Origin: Lunularia cruciata
Lineage: Eukaryota; Streptophyta; Marchantiopsida; Lunulariales; Lunulariaceae
Direction: 5' to 3'
Assembly: GCA_948567375.1 (NCBI GenBank)
Contig: OX419759.1
Location: forward strand, 16,336,744-16,400,743
DNA length: 64,000 nucleotides
Within the stretch, counting starts at the first letter, position 1, and the number at the start of each line of letters is the position of its first letter. The notes below the pieces were generated by a model. That model saw only the letters and a list, made by a program, of their open reading frames with translations, did no database searches and was not told the origin of the DNA. Made by a program: the position numbers and the translations under genes. Below, piece by piece: positions 44,864 through 57,208 of the stretch.

Positions 44864-46263
44864 TGACAAGTACAAAGACGAGCTGAAGATGTATCGTGAA
44901 GAATTGAAGGTAGAGCGCTCTTGAGGATATGCATCGGAATCAGTGGGAGAAGTTGCGGGGAAGTTGCGGGTTAAGAGCAATTCTAAGCACGGAGGCTGAA
45001 GGGAGATTGGAAGAAACCCGTCTACATGAGTTGAAGTTGCTTGTGCAAGAAACTCAGAAGAGAAAGGCCAAGGATGTCAACATGAATACATTGCTGATTC
45101 GATTGAGAGAGCATGTAGATCGAAAGATGTTAGAAGTAGAAAACAATGTTAGTCTTAGATTAGATTTAGTCAATTTGGAGTTAGAGAAGATTCAGAATAG
45201 TGTGACAGCGGAGAAGAAACCCGATGTTGTAGAAGTAGGAATTCAGGTGTCATCGGACTTGGTATTTGACACATTAGAGAAGAGTGGGTTAGGAGATAAA
45301 GAGTTAGAAAAGTCACTCCCTAGTGCAATTGTAGTTCCTAATGTAGAAGTGATAGAATTAGTGAAGGAATTAGTAGACTTAGCTATACCCAAAGAAGGAG
45401 AAGTAGTAGGAAGATCATGGGGTTTGGAAGCCGATGATGAGGTTGACATCGGATTGGGATAAGTATTGATTTTTGAGATAGGAAGAGGCAGATATGAAGA
45501 GATAGATTGTCAATTGGGATCTGCAAGTAGGAAGAGATGTTAGGAAGCGGTGCATAAGTAGGAAGAACAGCCATTTGCTTCAGTATTTAAGGGGAGCATT
45601 TGCAGTACAATATTGTTCAGTATTCATATTTCTGAAGATAGATAAAGCAAAGTGATGTGTTCAATGCTCGTTGCTTGAGCTTAATTCCAATTTTCAATTT
45701 TGTGTTTGTGTTTGTGAGTGTCTAGAGAATTCCAAAGTGCAAGTCAATGTGTCTATGGATGTTGGATTCTGTAGCCTTGATCTTCATTCTATGTGTTTGA
45801 TCTTGAGTGAAGTGCATCGGAGCAATGCCTTGACAGATTTGAGAAGAATTGTAGTGTTGGTAGTATTCTTTGTGAGTGTAGCATGAAGTTGATGTGAAGC
45901 AATTTTGATTGAGGAAGTTGTGCCTTCAATGGAGGGGTCGAACACAATGTCTCTGAGGTGAAATTGTTCTTCGTAGTGAAGTGTCGTCTTCGGGAGAATC
46001 TGAATCATCACAATCACAAGTTGTTTGGACAGAATTTGCTATGTTGTGATTATGTGTGTATGTATTCATGACAAATTGTCACGATTGTGAGCTTGTTACT
46101 CTCTTCTAGGTGTAGTTTCTACCTAAGAGATTAAAGAAGAAATCAAGAAGAACTACAATGTTATTGTTTGACTTCGTATTTGACCAATTCTGAATTATAT
46201 CTCTGCAAGAACAAACTTTACTTGCCTAATTACCGCAAAAGTAATATTTGTTGGGTTGTCACA
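44864..46263 (+). mobile_element. OL9: OL LTR (+), 5' part missing
   Basis: It begins inside the coiled-coil part of the long ORF just after MTR-1 and runs to an intact LTR end (GGGTTGTCACA at 46263), after which MTR-2 integrase sequence begins. TATA-like TATTTAA is at 45584-45590. 45463-46263 is R/U5 without coding sequence. Confidence 0.8.
44868..45462 (+). pseudogene. C-terminal ~195 codons of the LTR-resident ORF in OL9
   Basis: The open part is 44929-45462. It encodes HELKLLVQETQKRKAKDVN, a conserved REHVDRKMLEVENNVSLRL block and the acidic tail ending EVDIGLG plus stop. The same blocks occur in every OL copy. The N-terminal three quarters are absent. Confidence 0.65.
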
Positions 46264-46649
46264 AGAATTTTGTTAAGGAGGCTTGCTAATTGAACCAATA
46301 GCCCATGGCCAACCAATGTAATTGGAGATCCCAATCCCCCAAGTGGCCTCTTTGTAAACCATACTTTTGCAATCCTCTCTTTATTGTTTGAACCACTCTC
46401 TCTACTAAGCCATCTGTCTCAAGGTGATCTCAAGAGGTAGTATGATGATCAATCAAAGCCTTGTAACACAAGACCTAAAACTCTTCCAAGAACTCTATAC
46501 CTTAATCAGTCAAATTCTCACCTGGTGCACCAAAATGACTAAAATCTAGAAACAAGTAAGTCGTCCCTTAACTGGACTTGTTAGGAAGTACCACCAACTC
46601 AATCCACTTGGAGAAGTGCTCCACCATCACCAAAACATACTAATAATGT
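46264..46649 (-). pseudogene. MTR-2 integrase, C-proximal fragment
   Basis: The reverse complement is homologous to MTR-1 about 43022-43410, including the SKWIELVVL and DHLE...AER regions. It is interrupted at 46650 by OL10 and resumes at 54181, with CTCAC duplicated at the insertion. Frameshifts and stops are abundant. It ends near 46264, so the PHD finger and 3' repeats of this copy are missing. Confidence 0.75.
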
Positions 46650-47763
46650 CTCACTATGACAACCTGGCAAGTATCACTTTTGTAGTAATCGGGTAAGTAA
46701 AGTTAGTTCCCACAGAGATACGATTCAGAATTGGTCAAATACAAAGTCAAATAGTAACTTGTAGTTCTTCTTGATTTCTTCTTTAATCTCTCAGGTAGAA
46801 ACTACACCCAGAAGAGAGTAACAAGCTCACAATCTTGACAACCTATCACGAATACACACACACATAATCACAACATAGCAAATTCTGTTCAAACAACTCT
46901 TGATTGTGATGATTCATATTCTCTTGAATACGGCACTTCACTATGAAGAACGATTTTGCCTCAAAATTGTTCTGACAACCCGGCAAATATCACTTTTGCG
47001 GTAATCGGGTAAGTAAAGTTTGTTCCCGCAGAGATACGAGTCAGAAATGTCCAAATACAAAGCAAAGTAAAAATTTCAGTTCTTCTTGAGTTCTTCTTTA
47101 GTCTCTCAGGTAGAAACCACACCCAGAAGAGAGTAACAAGCATTGACTCGCAGTCTTGTCACCAATTCACACTCCTTAATCACAACTCCATCAATTATTT
47201 CCAAACAATCTTGATTGTGATGATTCAGGCTCTCCCGAAAACGGCACTTCACTGCAAAACGACTTTGCCTCAGAATTGTGTTCCACCCCTCCACTGAAGG
47301 CACAACTTCCTTGATTGAAATTGCTTCACATCAACTTCGCACTGCACTCACAAATGCAGAATACTACCAACACTACAATTCCTCTCAGATCTGTCAAGGC
47401 ATTGCTTCGATTGCACTTCACTCAGGATCAAACACACAGAATGAAGATCAAGGCTGTGGAATCCAACATCCAACAAGCACACTGACTTGCACTTCGAATT
47501 TCTCCAAACATTCACAACCACAAATACAAAGTTGATACTCGGAATCAAGCTCAAGCGACGAGCACTGCTTCACAGCACTTCGCTTTATCTATTCTCAGAA
47601 ATAATGAGCACTGAACAACATAAGACTACGAATGCCACTCTTAAGTAGTGAACAAATCGACAGTTCTAATAACTATACCGTTCTACAACAACTGTTCTAA
47701 CCTGCAGATCCAAAATGACAATGCACCTCTTCATATCTGCCCCTTCAAATCTCAAATCGGTTA

Positions 47764-50337
47764 CTAATCCAATCCGATGTCTACTTCTTCCTCGGCTTTC
47801 AAACCCGAACCCGAAGTAATCTTACTTCCTACTATTCTGTCCTCGGGTTTCACAACTCCTACATCTTCTACCAGATCCAGCAATTCTTTTTCTTGATCTG
47901 AAATTGCACTAGTGGGTAATCTATCTAACTCTTCATCTTTTGACCCACTCTTCTCTACTGTCGCTGAGGGCAACTCCGAAGACATTTGGATCCCGATGTT
48001 ATCTACGTCGAGTTTTGCTTTAACATCATGCAGAAGCTTTTCTAACTCTATTCTTACTAAGTCTAATCTAATCGCGATATTGTCTTCTACTTCTAAGATC
48101 TTCCTATCTACACGAGTTCTCAATTTAATCAACAAGACATTCAAATCTGTATCTTTCGCTTGCCTTCGCCTCGTCTCCTGCACCAACAGCTTCAACTCGT
48201 GCAGACGCGCTTCTTCAATTTGAACGCTGGTCTTTGTACTTAACATCACGTTTACCCTGAGGACTAACTCCTACAATGGCTCTAATCTTGTCTTCCTTTC
48301 TCGTTCCCAATCTGCAAGCCATTCTTCTCTATACATCGCTAATTCTTCTTCGAATTTGGCCTTCACCGCGTCCTTCTCTTTCTCCTTCTGTGCAACCTTC
48401 TCTTCCTGATTACGAAGTAAGTCTCGTAATCTCTCTTCTTCTCCATATCTCACAGCCAACTCTCGCTGCCAGAGTTGCTTCTTCTCCTCCATACTCTCCA
48501 TCACTCAATCGAGCTCTTGATCCTTTGATGCTACTCTCGCCATAGCATGGATGAGCTCTACTCTTGAATCAGCAAACTGCTGCTTCAAGATTTCAAATTC
48601 AGCTACTTGTCTCTCCCTTACGACGTCACTCTTCCTCGCAAGATCCTCTTGATAGCTCACTTCTCTCTTCAGGTCTTTGATTACCTGACTTCTCTCCACT
48701 ACTTCCGCTTGCAGTACTTCTCTCTCCTTCTCACCTCGGGTTATACTCTTCTTCAACTCCGAGTTTTCTTCTTCTAATCTTGATACCACCTGCAATACAG
48801 TCTTTACCTCTGGACAAGTCGACTGCATCTCCTTCTTCTTCTTCTCCAACTTCACCAACAGTGGGCAAACTACCATCTGCAGGTAATCTACTCCATTACT
48901 GATACCTTCGTCCTCCCACGGAGTAGTCTCTCTTCTTTCTTCGTGTTCTCCCGATACTCGCCTTTTTCTCTGGAGTCTTCGTATCGGAATCGATGCCTCA
49001 CTGCCCGAGCTTCCTTCTACCTCTTCCTTCACTCTACTCGGTCCCGCTTCACCCTTCGCCTTACGTCTCGAGCGAATTCCTCGCTGTACTGCGATCTTCT
49101 TCTCCTCGAGCACCGGTACTTCGTCTTCCAGCGCCGCATTGTCTTTGGCTTTTACTTCGGCTTGAATTTCTTCTTCGTATTCTTCAAGCGCTGGTGCCGA
49201 GGTCATTTCTCCACCGTCTTCACTGTCACTGCTTGTATCTCCACTCTGCAGTGTCAACTCAGGTTCCTCCTCACGTTCCGAGCCCTCCGTCTTGAGCTCG
49301 GCTTTGCCTTCTGAGTCTTCATCTTCCGACTCAATCACCACCATTCCTTGCCTCGGGTTATTTTTCTGCATCTTTCGAGGTTTCTTGTTTTCTTTGGCGT
49401 CTGCTTGCCGAGTTCTCTTCTTTGTCGGGGTACTTTCAACGACCTCCACGTTCTTCCCTGTCTTCGCGTAGTAATCGTCTGCGCTCTGGATTTGGAGAAT
49501 GTATTGCTGCTCCTCCGCGTCGACTTCTCTTCTCAAATCAGGATGGAAATGAGACACCATTCGATTACGCTCAGCCACATTGAGCAGATTTAACCCGAGG
49601 TAAAAGTGGGCTGCAAATGGTACGATGTAGTGTGGAGGCGACTTATCTCGCAGATTCCACACCATCTGCCCCGTTCTTCCGTGAAAGCACCTTGCCCAAT
49701 TTATCGGTTCTCTTGCAAATAACTTGTGAAAGAACACCGCTTGGTGTTTCATCACATAGGTAGTTCTCTCTGGCTTCAGGAGGGCCATTAGTGCACTCAC
49801 AATTCCCCTCCTCACTGGGTCCTTATAACTCTCAACTTTATACCTATTCTTTGTCCTCTTCGACGAGAAGGCTTCTCTCACCTCCTGCGTTTCTTGAGCT
49901 ATCTCTCCTTTCCCCAAGAACGTGGCCCCCTGCTCCGAGCCTGCCTCCTTCCCGAGTACGAGTCTCCAATCCGACTCTGTCCAGCAAGCCAGATTTCCTC
50001 TCTTCCCTTCTTCCTCGAGACGATCGAGACATTTACTCTCGATGATTTCTGTCATGAATCCTGGAAAACTTACGTTTCAATTCCATGCCAGAAAGGTGAT
50101 CCGAACTCGGCTCAAGACTTCGATCCTCGCTACTACATCTAATCTCCGAATTGCATGATTTCTCACTGCAAATTTGGAGTTCTTCTTCCCTCCTCCCATC
50201 TCTTTTGCTTTCTTTCGGTCTCTCGATTTCTCTCTCTCAACTTCTCCCTTACGCACTAACACGAGTCCAACGCCATGTCCCTTTCTCCGATCACCTGCAA
50301 GACGACTCCTCAACGGTGAAGGAAAATTGCTCGACAT
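47764..50337 (-). pseudogene. LTR-resident long ORF in OL11, 858 codons with only three stops
   Basis: The start at 50337 reads MSSNFPSPLRSR; the C-terminus ends EEEVDIGLD plus stop. The open parts 50077-50430, 48505-50055, 48271-48504 and 47764-48249 are all in one frame. The three internal stops (50077, 48505, 48271) replace codons that read Trp, Arg and Gln-like in relatives, each by a single C-to-T or G-to-A change. Layout: basic N-terminus (1-90); globular block (about 110-285: YKVESYKDPVRRGIVSALM, HQAVFFHKLFA, PPHYIVPFAAHFYLGLNLL, SHFHPDLRRE); acidic Ser/Glu-rich region (about 300-440); coiled coil (about 500-760); conserved acidic tail. No enzyme motif recognised; it may be a structural or nucleic-acid-associated protein. 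Confidence 0.8.
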
Positions 50338-50359
50338 TTCGTCGTTGCAGTTTCGATTT

Positions 50360-50626
50360 TTATAGAGTTGCACTTCTTTGTCTTCCATCACTTCGAGTTT
50401 CCACCGAGAAATCACACCTCTTGCATGCACCCATCACTGTCGCCCCACCTTCGCGCGTATGAGCCGCCAATTTTGAAACGGCCCCTTCTTGAATTTCTCG
50501 CCCCGATGAAAGGTTGTTAGACTGTCTTTGCCTCGGGTTGAGCTCCCCCCGATCCAAAGACAATTTACTTTGTATTGTATGCTGACACGGCATTTCAGAG
50601 TACTTCGCCTTATGACCCGAGGTCAC
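50360..50626 (-). CDS. Upstream ORF in OL11 with CKRCDF motif (88 aa)
   Basis: It begins MTSGHKAKYSEMPCQHT and contains CKRCDFSVETR. It lies between the LTR start and the long ORF, with the same start as in OL2 and OL3. Open in this youngest copy. The function is unknown; a regulatory upstream ORF is possible. Confidence 0.4.
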   Translation of the reverse strand: MTSGHKAKYSEMPCQHTIQSKLSLDRGELNPRQRQSNNLSSGREIQEGAVSKLAAHTREGGATVMGACKRCDFSVETRSDGRQRSATL

Positions 50627-51241
50627 TTTACTTTGGGTTTCACCCCCGAAGATAGTTTTCTTTGTCTTCTTCGGCCAAACAGGCGCAATCCAACTTCTCT
50701 ATACACTTCTTCTGCTTTATTTTGAAAAAAAACAAAAAATGTGGGCACCACAATTGTGTTCCACCTCTCCACTGAAGGCACAACTTCTTTGATCAAAATT
50801 GCTTCACATCAACTTCGTATTGCACTCACAAATGCAGAATACTACCAACACTACAATTCTTCTCAGACCTATCAAGGCATTGCTCCGATGCACTTCACTC
50901 AAGATCAAACACACAGAATGAAGATCAAGGTTGCAGAATCCAACATCCACAAACACACTGACTTGCACTTTGGAATTCTCCACACACTCACAAACACACA
51001 CACGGAATTGACAATCGGAATTAAGCTCAAGCGATGAGCACTAAAAAAAGCACTTTGCTTTATCTATCTTTAGAAATTTGAATACTGAACAACATAAAAT
51101 TGCAAATGCTCCCCTTAAATACTGAAGCAAATGGCAGTTCTTCCTACTAATGTACCGCTTCCTAACATCCCTTCCTACCTACAGATTCAAACTAACAATC
51201 CATCTCTTCATATTTGCCTCTTCTTATCTCAAAATCTATAC

Positions 51242-53767
51242 TTATCCCGATCCGATGTCTACCTCATCATTGGCTTCCAAACCCGATGATCTTCCTAGTA
51301 CTTCTCCTTCTTTGGGTATAGCTAATTCTACTAATTCCTTCCCTATTTCTGCTAGTTCTACACTAGGAACTACAATTGCACTAAGGAGTGACTTATCTAA
51401 CTCTTTATCTCCTAACCCACTCTTCTCTAATGTGTCAAATAACAAGTCCGATGACACTTGAATTCCTACTTCTGCAACATCAGGTCTCCTTTCCGCTATC
51501 ACACTATTCCAAATTTTCTCTAACTCCAAATTGACTAAATCTAATCTGAGACTAACATTGTCTTCTACTTCTAACATCTTCCGGTCTACACGCTTCCTCA
51601 ATCAAATTAGCAATGTGTTCATATCCACATCTTTGGCTTTTCGCTTCCGAGTTTCTTGCACAAGCAACTTCAACTCATGTAGGCGAGCTTCTTCCAATCT
51701 CCCTTCAGCCTTTGTACTTAAGATTGCTCTCAACTTCTCCTACTGATTCCGACGCATATCCTCGAGAGCGCTCTACCTTCAGTTCTTCACAATACATCTT
51801 CAGCTCATCTTTGTACTCCACAGCAAGCATCTTCTTCTCCTCCGCATACGGTGTAACTCAGCACTTCTAACTTGCTCTTGTAATTGTTCTTCTTCTTCCT
51901 GCTTGGCTGAGCTAACTCCCTCTGCCATGCTTGATCCTTCCCCGCTGCACTCTTTTTCAAACTGTCCAACTCCTGCTCCATTACGATTTTCATTGCCTTC
52001 AAATGAACATTCTCGATGCGCACATCACTCACCTCCTCCTTCATTTTGCTCAGCCACATTGCCTGCTCCTTCATTTCTCCAGCTTGCCTCCGCAATTCTT
52101 TCTCTTTTACCTTGTAGCTCTCTTGTAACATCTTGAAAGTCTTCTTCCTCAAGACTTCCTCCCTCCGAAGTTCTTCAATTTCTTCATTTATTTGGACTTG
52201 TTGCTCCTGCAACCCCTTCACTTCACTCAACAAATGCTTCACCACCTACAACTCATTCATCCCCTTCCTACAATCTTGGGGAATTACCCTCCGATGCTCT
52301 TCTAACAGTCCAGCAATGAGGTGACCACTTTTGTCAGATATGATATCCTACCAAAGCTTTCTTCATCTTTGTCGCCGTCTTCGTCTTCGGACTTCACCTC
52401 CTTCATTGGCTCCTTCATCCAAAGTCACAATCTTCATATCTTCAAAGACATCGTATCTGCACTTTCTTCTTCTTTGCCTATTGAACTTGGCCCCGCTGGA
52501 TACTCCTCCTTCTCCTCTAGTCTCTGCTTATTCACCATCATGGTTGCGCAATGACTCGTTGTTCCAGGTTCTCTGTCAACCATTGCCTAACAAGCTTCCC
52601 TGACCGCCACCAATTGCTGAACCTTAGGTTCCCCCTCACTATCACTTCCAAACTCCTCACTTTTAAGGTGAGCTCTTCTTCTCTAGATTCCTCCTCTCGC
52701 GACTCGATTTCTTCTTCTGACTCTGATTCCAAGGATGCTTCTCTCACCATCTTTGTATTCTGCATAACCAGTCTTTGAGTCTTCCTTTGAGCGGGAGGTG
52801 ACTTTGCTTCTTTGGGTTTACCATGCTTCTTCATCTTTGGACTTGTGACTTCTTCTATCTTCCATTATCCGGTCTTCAAGAAATGATCATCATTGGCTTG
52901 CAAGTGTATCATATATTGTCGCTCTTCTTTGTCCACTTCCCGTCTTAAGTCAGGATGGAAATGGGACACCATGCAATGACGCTCCCCTATTGTCAGCAGG
53001 TTCAACCCAAAGTAGAAGTGCACTGCAAATGGTGCAAAATAATGCGGCGGAGAACCTGTTTGCCAATTGATCACCATCTGCCTCGTTTGGTGGTGAAAAC
53101 ACTTTGCCCAATTCATCAGAACCCTTGCAAACATCTGGCGGAAGAAGACCGCTTGTTGCAAGTTCACATATGTCATTTGTTTTGGCTTGAACATGTCCAT
53201 CATTGCCCCCACAATACTTCTCCTAATCGGATCCCGGTAGGACTCCACCTTGTAGCCATTTGTAGTTCTCGGAGCAAAGAACGAATTGCAAATTTCCGTC
53301 ATTTTTTCTGCAGCATCACACTTCCTATAGAAGGTGATCCCCATTGGCTCTCTTGCTTCCTTCCCCAATACTAACCTCCAATCCGACCCAGTCCATCAAG
53401 CCAGATTTCCTCTCTTCCCTTCAACTTTGGGACCCTCCTCACAATTACTGGCAACTATCTCTGCCATCACTCCCGAGAAACTGAAATTCCAGTTCCATGC
53501 TAAAAAGGTAATGCAAAGTCTAGTCAAGAATTCAATTCTGGCTACTACATCTAACCTACAAATTGCAAAACTTTGCACCGCCTGCGCATTTGCCACCTTC
53601 TTTGCCATAATTTGTTCTTGCGTTCTACAACACTCAAAGATGATGCCCTCTCCTGGACAAGACACTCTAACCCCTTTGGGATTTTGGAAAATTTCACTCT
53701 CAATTGGCTTTTGGACACGCATTACTATAGGAAAACTACTCAAAGGAATTGGGAATTTACTTGGCAT
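51242..53767 (-). pseudogene. LTR-resident long ORF in OL10
   Basis: The start at 53767 reads MPSKFPIPLSSF and the stop after VDIGSG is at 51242. The globular block in 52865-53368 is intact for 167 codons (QQAVFFRQMFAR, PPHYFAPFAVHFYFG, HFHPDLRREV). Coiled-coil parts are 51805-52245 and 51242-51601. Frameshifts fall between these pieces. It is of the same subtype as OL7. Confidence 0.7.
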
Positions 53768-54180
53768 ATTCAACTTGTCCCTACGCCATCACAATCTTAT
53801 ATTACCCTAAATTGCAGTCATTCTTCAATCAATTTCAAATTCAACCTCCTCTCTTCTGCATGTTGATGTCCGGTCACTGTCAAGACATGCTTCTTCTGCC
53901 TCTGCCGTTTCTTGAATTGTACTTTCTTGCCACATACCAAGGTTGTTAGACGGTCTTCATATCTCCTATGCCTTTCGACCTGAAGACGGTGCTCTTTGGA
54001 CTTTTTTTGTCATACTTCTCTTCTGAGTACCTCCATCATTGGATCCGATGTTGCCTTCTTTGGATGTCCTCCGAAGTTACTTCCGTCCATTCTTCTTCCG
54101 CAATTTGGCTTCTAGTGCTTACTTCTTCCCTTAAAAACTAATAAACAGAGAAAAACAAAAAATGTGGGCACCACACTCAC

Positions 54181-54372
54181 AATCAATGGTAAAGGTCCAA
54201 TGAAGTCCAAACTCCAATGGTTACCCCATGATAGGTAATGGGTGTAATTGTGGCTTAAGAGCATTAAATGATGCTCTAAATTGGTCATAAACCACACATC
54301 TAGTAACAAACTACTATACATTGGCCTATATATAGTGACACCAATAATGACTTTGGAGTAAGAAATATGTTC
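54181..54372 (-). pseudogene. MTR-2 integrase zinc domain to core start
   Basis: The reverse complement matches MTR-1 about 42820-43022, including the block before FAGPLPL (here FIGPLPL) and the HYxxWGNHW-like region. Decayed and cut by S700-a. Confidence 0.7.
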
Positions 54373-55062
54373 TAAGAGCCGGCATATCTCTCACTCAAGA
54401 TGAACCTCTGATAGCTATTATGGTAGCGCACCATGGACTAAGAAGGCAAAGAACCCCAACTCCATCATACTACTCCAAGGTTAACACTCCAAGACTCAAG
54501 ACATTGCTCACTAGAGAACTCAAATGAGAGAGAGATAGTTGCAAATGAAAGGATGATGAGTATCTCCTCACCCCTTGTTTATATACTTTTGAAATAGTTA
54601 CGCATCAAATTTACTAATTACTGTAGTAACTCAAGTTACTAGACTAAAAGTCAAGTAAAGTCAAAAAGTAGAAAGGAATCTCTATTCACATGGGCATATT
54701 CCACTAGCATGTGATCTTATCCTGACCCAACCACTAAATCAAGGGTTCACTCACATGGTTATCCTTGGACTATAGAAGAATCCAAAACAAAAAGGCTTGC
54801 GGGCCCAAGAGTTCTCAACTCTTTCCTCAAAGCCAAACACATAGGAATAATACCAAGTCAACACACTAGAATCCAAAATAGTGGTGCTCATCTTTTCCAC
54901 TTCCTCTAAAGTAAGGTCTCCTCTATCTTAGTTATGACTAACTTTGGCTAATTATGACTAATGTAAAACCATCATTTATCTCTATATAATAATATCTCTC
55001 AAGTACTTGTAATACCAAGCTAAATATCACAATACCACACACATGCACAAATGGGTGTTACA
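54373..55062 (-). mobile_element. S700-a: ~690-bp solo LTR in MTR-2
   Basis: The minus-strand start is TGTAACACCCATTTGTG and the end is ...GGCTCTTA (plus-strand TAAGAGCC at 54373). It interrupts MTR-2 integrase sequence and is 80-90% identical by eye to 55224-55911 and 57209-57903. TGTAACACCC is a common Gypsy LTR start. The flanking duplication is unclear (GTTC versus ATTC). Confidence 0.7.
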
Positions 55063-55223
55063 ATTCACTTTACTCTAAAATGTCCTAGCTCCTCATAAGC
55101 ATGATGGACCAACTATGGTCTTTGAGATGGAAGTGGTACTACTCACACTCTACAATCCTCCTATACATGAAGAAGGTGTCTACTCTCCAATTTGGACCAT
55201 TTGGCTTGTTGAAGAACACAATT
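55063..55223 (-). pseudogene. MTR-2 fragment between S700-a and S700-b
   Basis: The reverse complement matches MTR-1 about 42675-42835, the RNase H-integrase tether through the HEELGHF start of the integrase zinc domain. Confidence 0.7.
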
Positions 55224-55911
55224 TGTGAGCTAGCATGTCTCTCACTCAAGATGAACCTTTGATGGTTATTATGGTAGCGCACCATGGACTAAGAAGGCAA
55301 AGAACCCCAACTCTATCATACTTCTCCAAGGTTAACACTCCAAGACTCAAGGCATTGCTCATTAAAGAACTCAATAAGAGAGAGATAGTTGAAAATGAAA
55401 GGATGAGGAGTACCTCTTCACCCCTTGTTTATATACTTGTGAAATAGTTATGCACTAAAGTTACTATTTACCATATTAACTTGTTACTAGACTAAACGTC
55501 AAGTAAATTCAAAAAGTATAAGGAACATCCATCCACATTGGCATGTTCTACTAAGCATGTGATCTTATCTCGTACTAACCACTAAGTCAAGGATTCTTTC
55601 ACATGGGCTATCCTTGGACTATAGAAGAATCCAAAACAAAAAGGCTTACTGGCCCAAGAGTTCTCAACTCTTTACTCAAAGCCAAACACTTAGGAATAAT
55701 ACCAAGTCAACGCACTAGAATCAAAATAGTGGTGCTCATCTTTTCCACTTCCTCTAAATTAAAGTCCCCACTATCTTATCTATGACTAACTTTAGCTAAT
55801 CATGACTAATGTAGAACCATCCTTTACCTCTATATAAATAATATCTCTCAAGTATTTATAATACCAAGCTAAATATCCCAATACCACACACATGCACAAA
55901 TGGGTGTTACA
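55224..55911 (-). mobile_element. S700-b: ~690-bp solo LTR in MTR-2
   Basis: Plus-strand TGTGAGCTAGCATG to GGGTGTTACA. It interrupts MTR-2 at the equivalent of MTR-1 ~42673 and shares its full length with the other two copies. No ORF seen. Confidence 0.7.
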
Positions 55912-57208
55912 AGTCTCTCTCCTTGGCCCATGTTGTGCCACTTACAACACTAGTGCAAAGATAGTCCATCACTAAGACATCATCATGAATGTCTTGTTGA
56001 ACTATACCATTATCTCCACTCTTTGGATCTATGACCTCAATAACTATTCTTGTTTGCACTGAGAGAGATACTACCAATGCCTTAAAAATATGCAGAGAAA
56101 AGAAAATGCATGTCAACCATGCATCATCTCCTCATGTATCTCACAATGCTAATGTGCTTTGGTCTGATCCTATTGGCTGGGACATGGGTTTCTACTCAAC
56201 CCATTTGCATCATGATTCACCACTCCAAATCTATGAATAACCATGAAATCATACTCCTATAAAATCAAAGCCCATCATGCAAGCTCCTTAAAAGCTTGCC
56301 GGACTCCATCAACCACTTCAATGGTTGATGATTAGTGATGAGAGTAAAAGGGTTACCAAATAAGTAACATTGGAAATGTGCTAATGCCCATATTGTTGCT
56401 AAGCACTCTCCTTCCTTCTCGAAGGTGAACTATATTTCACTTCCGCTGAATTGTTAGAACAACAAGCATAGGCCACCACAAAATCCTTCCCCTCATCATC
56501 ATGTTGGGTGAGCACTGATCCAAGCCCCAACATACTCCAATCAGTGTAAACCTGAAATGATCATCCTCTGATTGATCTCCTCAAAATAGGAGCAAATGTC
56601 AACCTCTTCTTGAGCTCTACAAAAGCTCTCTCTTTCTCATCTCCTCAACACCACTCCTATGTAAGCTTGGTCATCTTTGTCAAGGCCTTGGCAATGGCAC
56701 TAAAACCTCCAACATAGCTGTGATAGAAGTTCACTAATCCAAGGAATGCTTGCACTCTACTCACATCCATAGGCCAAGTAATACATGCAATGGCCTCCAC
56801 CTTGGTCTGTTGAACACCAAGTACTCCAAGGTAGATAGTATAACACAAATACTCAACCTACTTGTGGAAGAACCTACACTTTACAAGATGGAATTTGAGT
56901 CTATGAGATCTCAACCTCTCAAACATGTCCAACAAATGTCTCTCATGCTCCTCCACTATAATATATAGACCAAAATTTCATCACTATAGCTCCCAACAAA
57001 ATCCAATCCAACTATGATCATGTCTATCACCCTCTAGAACTTGGTAGGAGCATTCTTTAACCCAAATGATAAGAAATTCCATTGATATTACACATCCTTA
57101 CCATGAGGAACAATAGTCCAAAATATTATCTTGGACTTGTCCTCCTCCTTGATTGGCAAATATGATATTTGCTCAAAGATCCAAAGTATTGAAGACCTTT
57201 GTATGCCC
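55912..57208 (-). pseudogene. MTR-2 RNase H and RT C-terminal half
   Basis: The reverse complement matches MTR-1 about 41395-42672: the LSVQTRIVIEVIDP tether (55907-56116), the RNase H block, FLGLVNFYHSYVGGFSAIAKAL (56657-56848) and the region of the YIDD box near 56960-57010. Many stops and shifts. Cut by S700-c. Confidence 0.75.

Larger units (their letters stand above)
46971..50752 (-). mobile_element. OL11: youngest-looking solo OL LTR, 3.78 kb, inside OL10
   Basis: It runs from TCTGACAACCCGG (46971) to GTGGGCACCACA (50752), flanked by a perfect ATTGT duplication (46966-46970 and 50753-50757). It interrupts the OL10 U5 sequence CTCAAAATTGTGTTCCACC, which reads through cleanly when removed. 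It has an unshifted long ORF and the highest C+G content among the copies by eye. Confidence 0.92.
46655..54175 (-). mobile_element. OL10: solo OL LTR (-) inserted in MTR-2, split by OL11
   Basis: The LTR ends are TATGACAACC (46655; TG to TA) and GGGCACCACA (54175), with a perfect 5-bp duplication CTCAC at 46650-46654 and 54176-54180. Removing OL11 leaves 3.73 kb, full LTR length. No internal region, so it is a solo LTR. Confidence 0.92.

Noticed and set aside
47764-50337. Long coiled-coil ORFs as host (myosin- or kinesin-like) genes
   Set aside because: Every copy lies between OL LTR termini with 5-bp target duplications. The coiled coil is generic and no motor or other host domain is present.
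46971-50752. OL11-type units as DNA transposons with TGTG/CACA inverted ends
   Set aside because: The same units sit at both ends of proviruses next to a primer-binding site and a polypurine tract, so they are LTRs. The short similarity of the ends is the usual TG...CA.
54960-55060. CRISPR-like or satellite array in the repeated 54.3-57.9 kb segment
   Set aside because: The three repeats are ~690 bp, have LTR-type ends and are separated by different parts of MTR-2; they are dispersed solo LTRs.
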